A DNA stretch of 6,322 bases from JAXHUE01 sp034189655 (GTDB lineage Bacteria; Chloroflexota; Dehalococcoidia; E44-bin15), in the NCBI GenBank assembly GCA_034189655.1, contig JAXHUE010000046.1, positions 1-6,322 of the forward strand. Reading direction: 5' to 3'. Below are positions 4,991 to 6,322 of the stretch, in pieces. How positions within the stretch are numbered: position 1 is the stretch's first letter; each line of letters opens with the position of its first letter. The notes beneath the pieces were generated by a model that was not told the origin of the DNA, made no database searches, and was given only the letters and a program-made list of their open reading frames with translations. A program made the translations under genes and the position numbers.

Positions 4991-5656
4991 CTACCGCTGC
5001 GGTCTCATCTCGTCTGCCTCTCTGGCGGCGAGGCAGAAGCGGCGGATCTTCTCTATATCTTTCATCCCTTCGGTCTCTACGCCGCTGGATACGTCTACTC
5101 CCCAGGGTTGCACCACCTGGATGGCCTGTGCGACGTTATCTGGCGAGAGGCCACCGGCAAGCACGATGGGGTACCACTTGGCCACCTCCTGGGCTACATC
5201 CCAGTCGAATACGTGCCCGGTGCCCCCGAAGAGACCCTCGACGTGGGAATCGAGCAAGGGGATGAACTCTTTCATGCCGATGATCTTGTGCCCCAGGATG
5301 ATGCTGGCCATGATATCGATGCTCCTTTCAGGGCCCTGCACTCGCACTGCCTTGATAACCGGCCTCTCGACGGAGCGGCAGAAGTCCCAGGGCTCGTCGC
5401 CACTGAGCTGTACCCAGTCGAGGTGGCACCAGTCTACCGTCTGGTTCACCTCAAGGGAGGAGGAGTTCACGAATATGCCCACCGTCTTGGGCCGGGATTG
5501 TACGTGCTCCAGGGCGAGGGCTATCTGTCGCGCGCGCACCGCGGTCACCTGCCGTTTGCTGGTGGCAAAGACCAGCCCGACGAAGTTGGCTCCGGCCTCG
5601 GCAGCAGCGAGGGCGTGCTCTACTTCGGTGATGCCACATATCTTGATCGCGGTCAT
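4991..5656 (-). CDS. trpF: Phosphoribosylanthranilate isomerase
   Basis: TrpF performs the Amadori rearrangement of N-(5-phosphoribosyl)anthranilate to CdRP, the step before TrpC. The 221-residue protein has the general base Cys7 in KICGIT (5-10), LVFATSKRQVT (28-38), VGIFVN (59-64), VQLSGDE (82-88), the general acid Asp151 in GGTGHVFDW (144-152), LAGGLSPDNV (166-175) and the C-terminal SGVETEGMKD (191-200). Length is slightly above the usual 200-210. The ATG at 5656 is chosen over a GTG 78 bases further up because it puts the KICGIT strand at the correct distance, has GGGAG five bases before it, and overlaps the trpC stop as ATGA, implying translational coupling. It contains six tryptophans (76, 81, 90, 152, 161, 185), many for an enzyme of this pathway. 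Confidence 0.96.
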   Translation of the reverse strand: MTAIKICGITEVEHALAAAEAGANFVGLVFATSKRQVTAVRARQIALALEHVQSRPKTVGIFVNSSSLEVNQTVDWCHLDWVQLSGDEPWDFCRSVERPVIKAVRVQGPERSIDIMASIILGHKIIGMKEFIPLLDSHVEGLFGGTGHVFDWDVAQEVAKWYPIVLAGGLSPDNVAQAIQVVQPWGVDVSSGVETEGMKDIEKIRRFCLAAREADEMRPQR

Positions 5657-6322
5657 GAAAGCTCCCTCACCTTGGCTGCTACATCGGCTGCAGTGACCAG
5701 CGCCTCTCCCACGAGACAGGCATGAACTCCCCACTTCTCAAGCAGGTCAATGTCAGCGCGCTCTCGGATCCCGCTCTCGCTCACTACGGTCTTGCCCGCG
5801 GGGACCAGGGGGCACAGCCTCCTCGTGGTCTCAAGGTCTACCGCGAATGTCTCCAGGTTGCGGTTGTTGATGCCCACTATCTCGGCCCCGCTCGCCAGGG
5901 CGCGCGTAAGCTCTTGCTCGTCGTGTACCTCCACCAGGCATACCATGCCCAGCCCCCGGGCCAGCGAGCGCAGCTCGCCGAGCACGCCATCGTCCAGGAT
6001 GGCTACGATGAGGAGCAGGGCGTCGGCACCGTAAGCCCGCGCCTCGTATACCTGGTAGGGGTCGAAGATGAAGTCCTTCCTCAAGATGGGCACTCCTGCC
6101 CCCAGCGCTTCGCGGACCTGCCTCAAGTGCTCCAGCCTCCCCTGGAAGTGGGTGCTCTCGGTGAGCACCGATATCGCTGCTGCCCCGCTCTGGGCATAGG
6201 TGCGGGCAATGGCTACTGCATCGAGGTCGGGGCGCAGCACTCCCCGCGACGGCGAGGCGCGTTTCACCTCGGCGATGAGCCGCACCCTGTCGCCGCGAAG
6301 GGCGGAGGTGAGGTCGGCCGAA
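5653..6322 (-). CDS. trpC: Indole-3-glycerol phosphate synthase, N-terminus beyond the window edge
   Basis: TrpC closes the indole ring, converting CdRP to indole-3-glycerol phosphate with loss of CO2 and water. The open frame runs to the right edge and gives 222 residues. A GTG at 6285 is internal: the frame continues upstream as SADLTSALRGDRVRLIAEVK, a normal TrpC approach to the first strand. Hallmarks: AEVKRASPSRG with the active-site Lys, AAISVLTESTHFQG, PILRKDFIFDPYQVYEAR with the catalytic lysine, LVEVHDEQEL, GINNRNLETF with the substrate-binding Asn, VVSESGI and CLVGEALV. About 35-45 N-terminal residues, containing the helical extension, should lie outside. The stop overlaps trpF. Its position upstream of trpF, trpB and trpA is a standard trp operon order. 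Confidence 0.96.
   Translation of the reverse strand, partial: SADLTSALRGDRVRLIAEVKRASPSRGVLRPDLDAVAIARTYAQSGAAAISVLTESTHFQGRLEHLRQVREALGAGVPILRKDFIFDPYQVYEARAYGADALLLIVAILDDGVLGELRSLARGLGMVCLVEVHDEQELTRALASGAEIVGINNRNLETFAVDLETTRRLCPLVPAGKTVVSESGIRERADIDLLEKWGVHACLVGEALVTAADVAAKVRELS

Noticed and set aside
5654..5734. TrpF starting at the upstream GTG (5734), adding 26 residues
   Set aside because: The extension overlaps trpC, has no TrpF similarity, and the ATG at 5656 has a ribosome site and the ATGA coupling.

Overview
The window is a stretch of a bacterial chromosome with high GC content. Two runs of exactly 100 N mark scaffold joins, so this is probably a metagenome or draft assembly. 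The lineage cannot be fixed from the sequence. Gene content and style (trpC-F-B-A order, SelA, small tautomerase, small Cys protein) would suit an anaerobic lineage such as Chloroflexota/Dehalococcoidia, but that is only a weak guess.

The left third (1-1299) holds short, unrelated genes. A calcineurin-like metallophosphoesterase on the plus strand (103-828) has its own sigma70-like promoter. It meets, tail to tail with a single base between stop codons, a 54-codon minus-strand gene (994-830) encoding a four-cysteine, probably metal-binding protein of unknown function. That small gene is short, starts with GTG and is easily missed. An AT-rich patch at about 1013-1042 lies between it and a plus-strand 4-oxalocrotonate tautomerase-like gene (1086-1271), and probably acts as a divergent promoter.

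The rest (1300-6322) is on the minus strand. Read in the direction of transcription, it is trpC (N-terminus off the right edge), trpF, a leader of about 120 nt, trpB, trpA and then selA. trpC/trpF overlap by ATGA, and trpB/trpA overlap by ATGA or TGATG, as in a translationally coupled tryptophan operon. TrpC and TrpF carry the product of TrpD through CdRP to indole-3-glycerol phosphate, and the TrpA/TrpB complex turns that into tryptophan. trpD, trpE and trpG are not in the window. selA (selenocysteine synthase) follows 52 bp after trpA and appears to have its own promoter placed so close to the ATG that the mRNA would be almost leaderless. Its presence implies that the organism makes selenoproteins.

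The gaps hit trpA and trpB. The first hides trpA codons about 4-6, and its true size is probably only about 6-9 nt. The second hides the trpB start. I see no mobile element, CRISPR array, tRNA or rRNA. No clearly novel multi-gene system is present. The small Cys protein, the altered tautomerase active site and the near-leaderless selA deserve the closest look.
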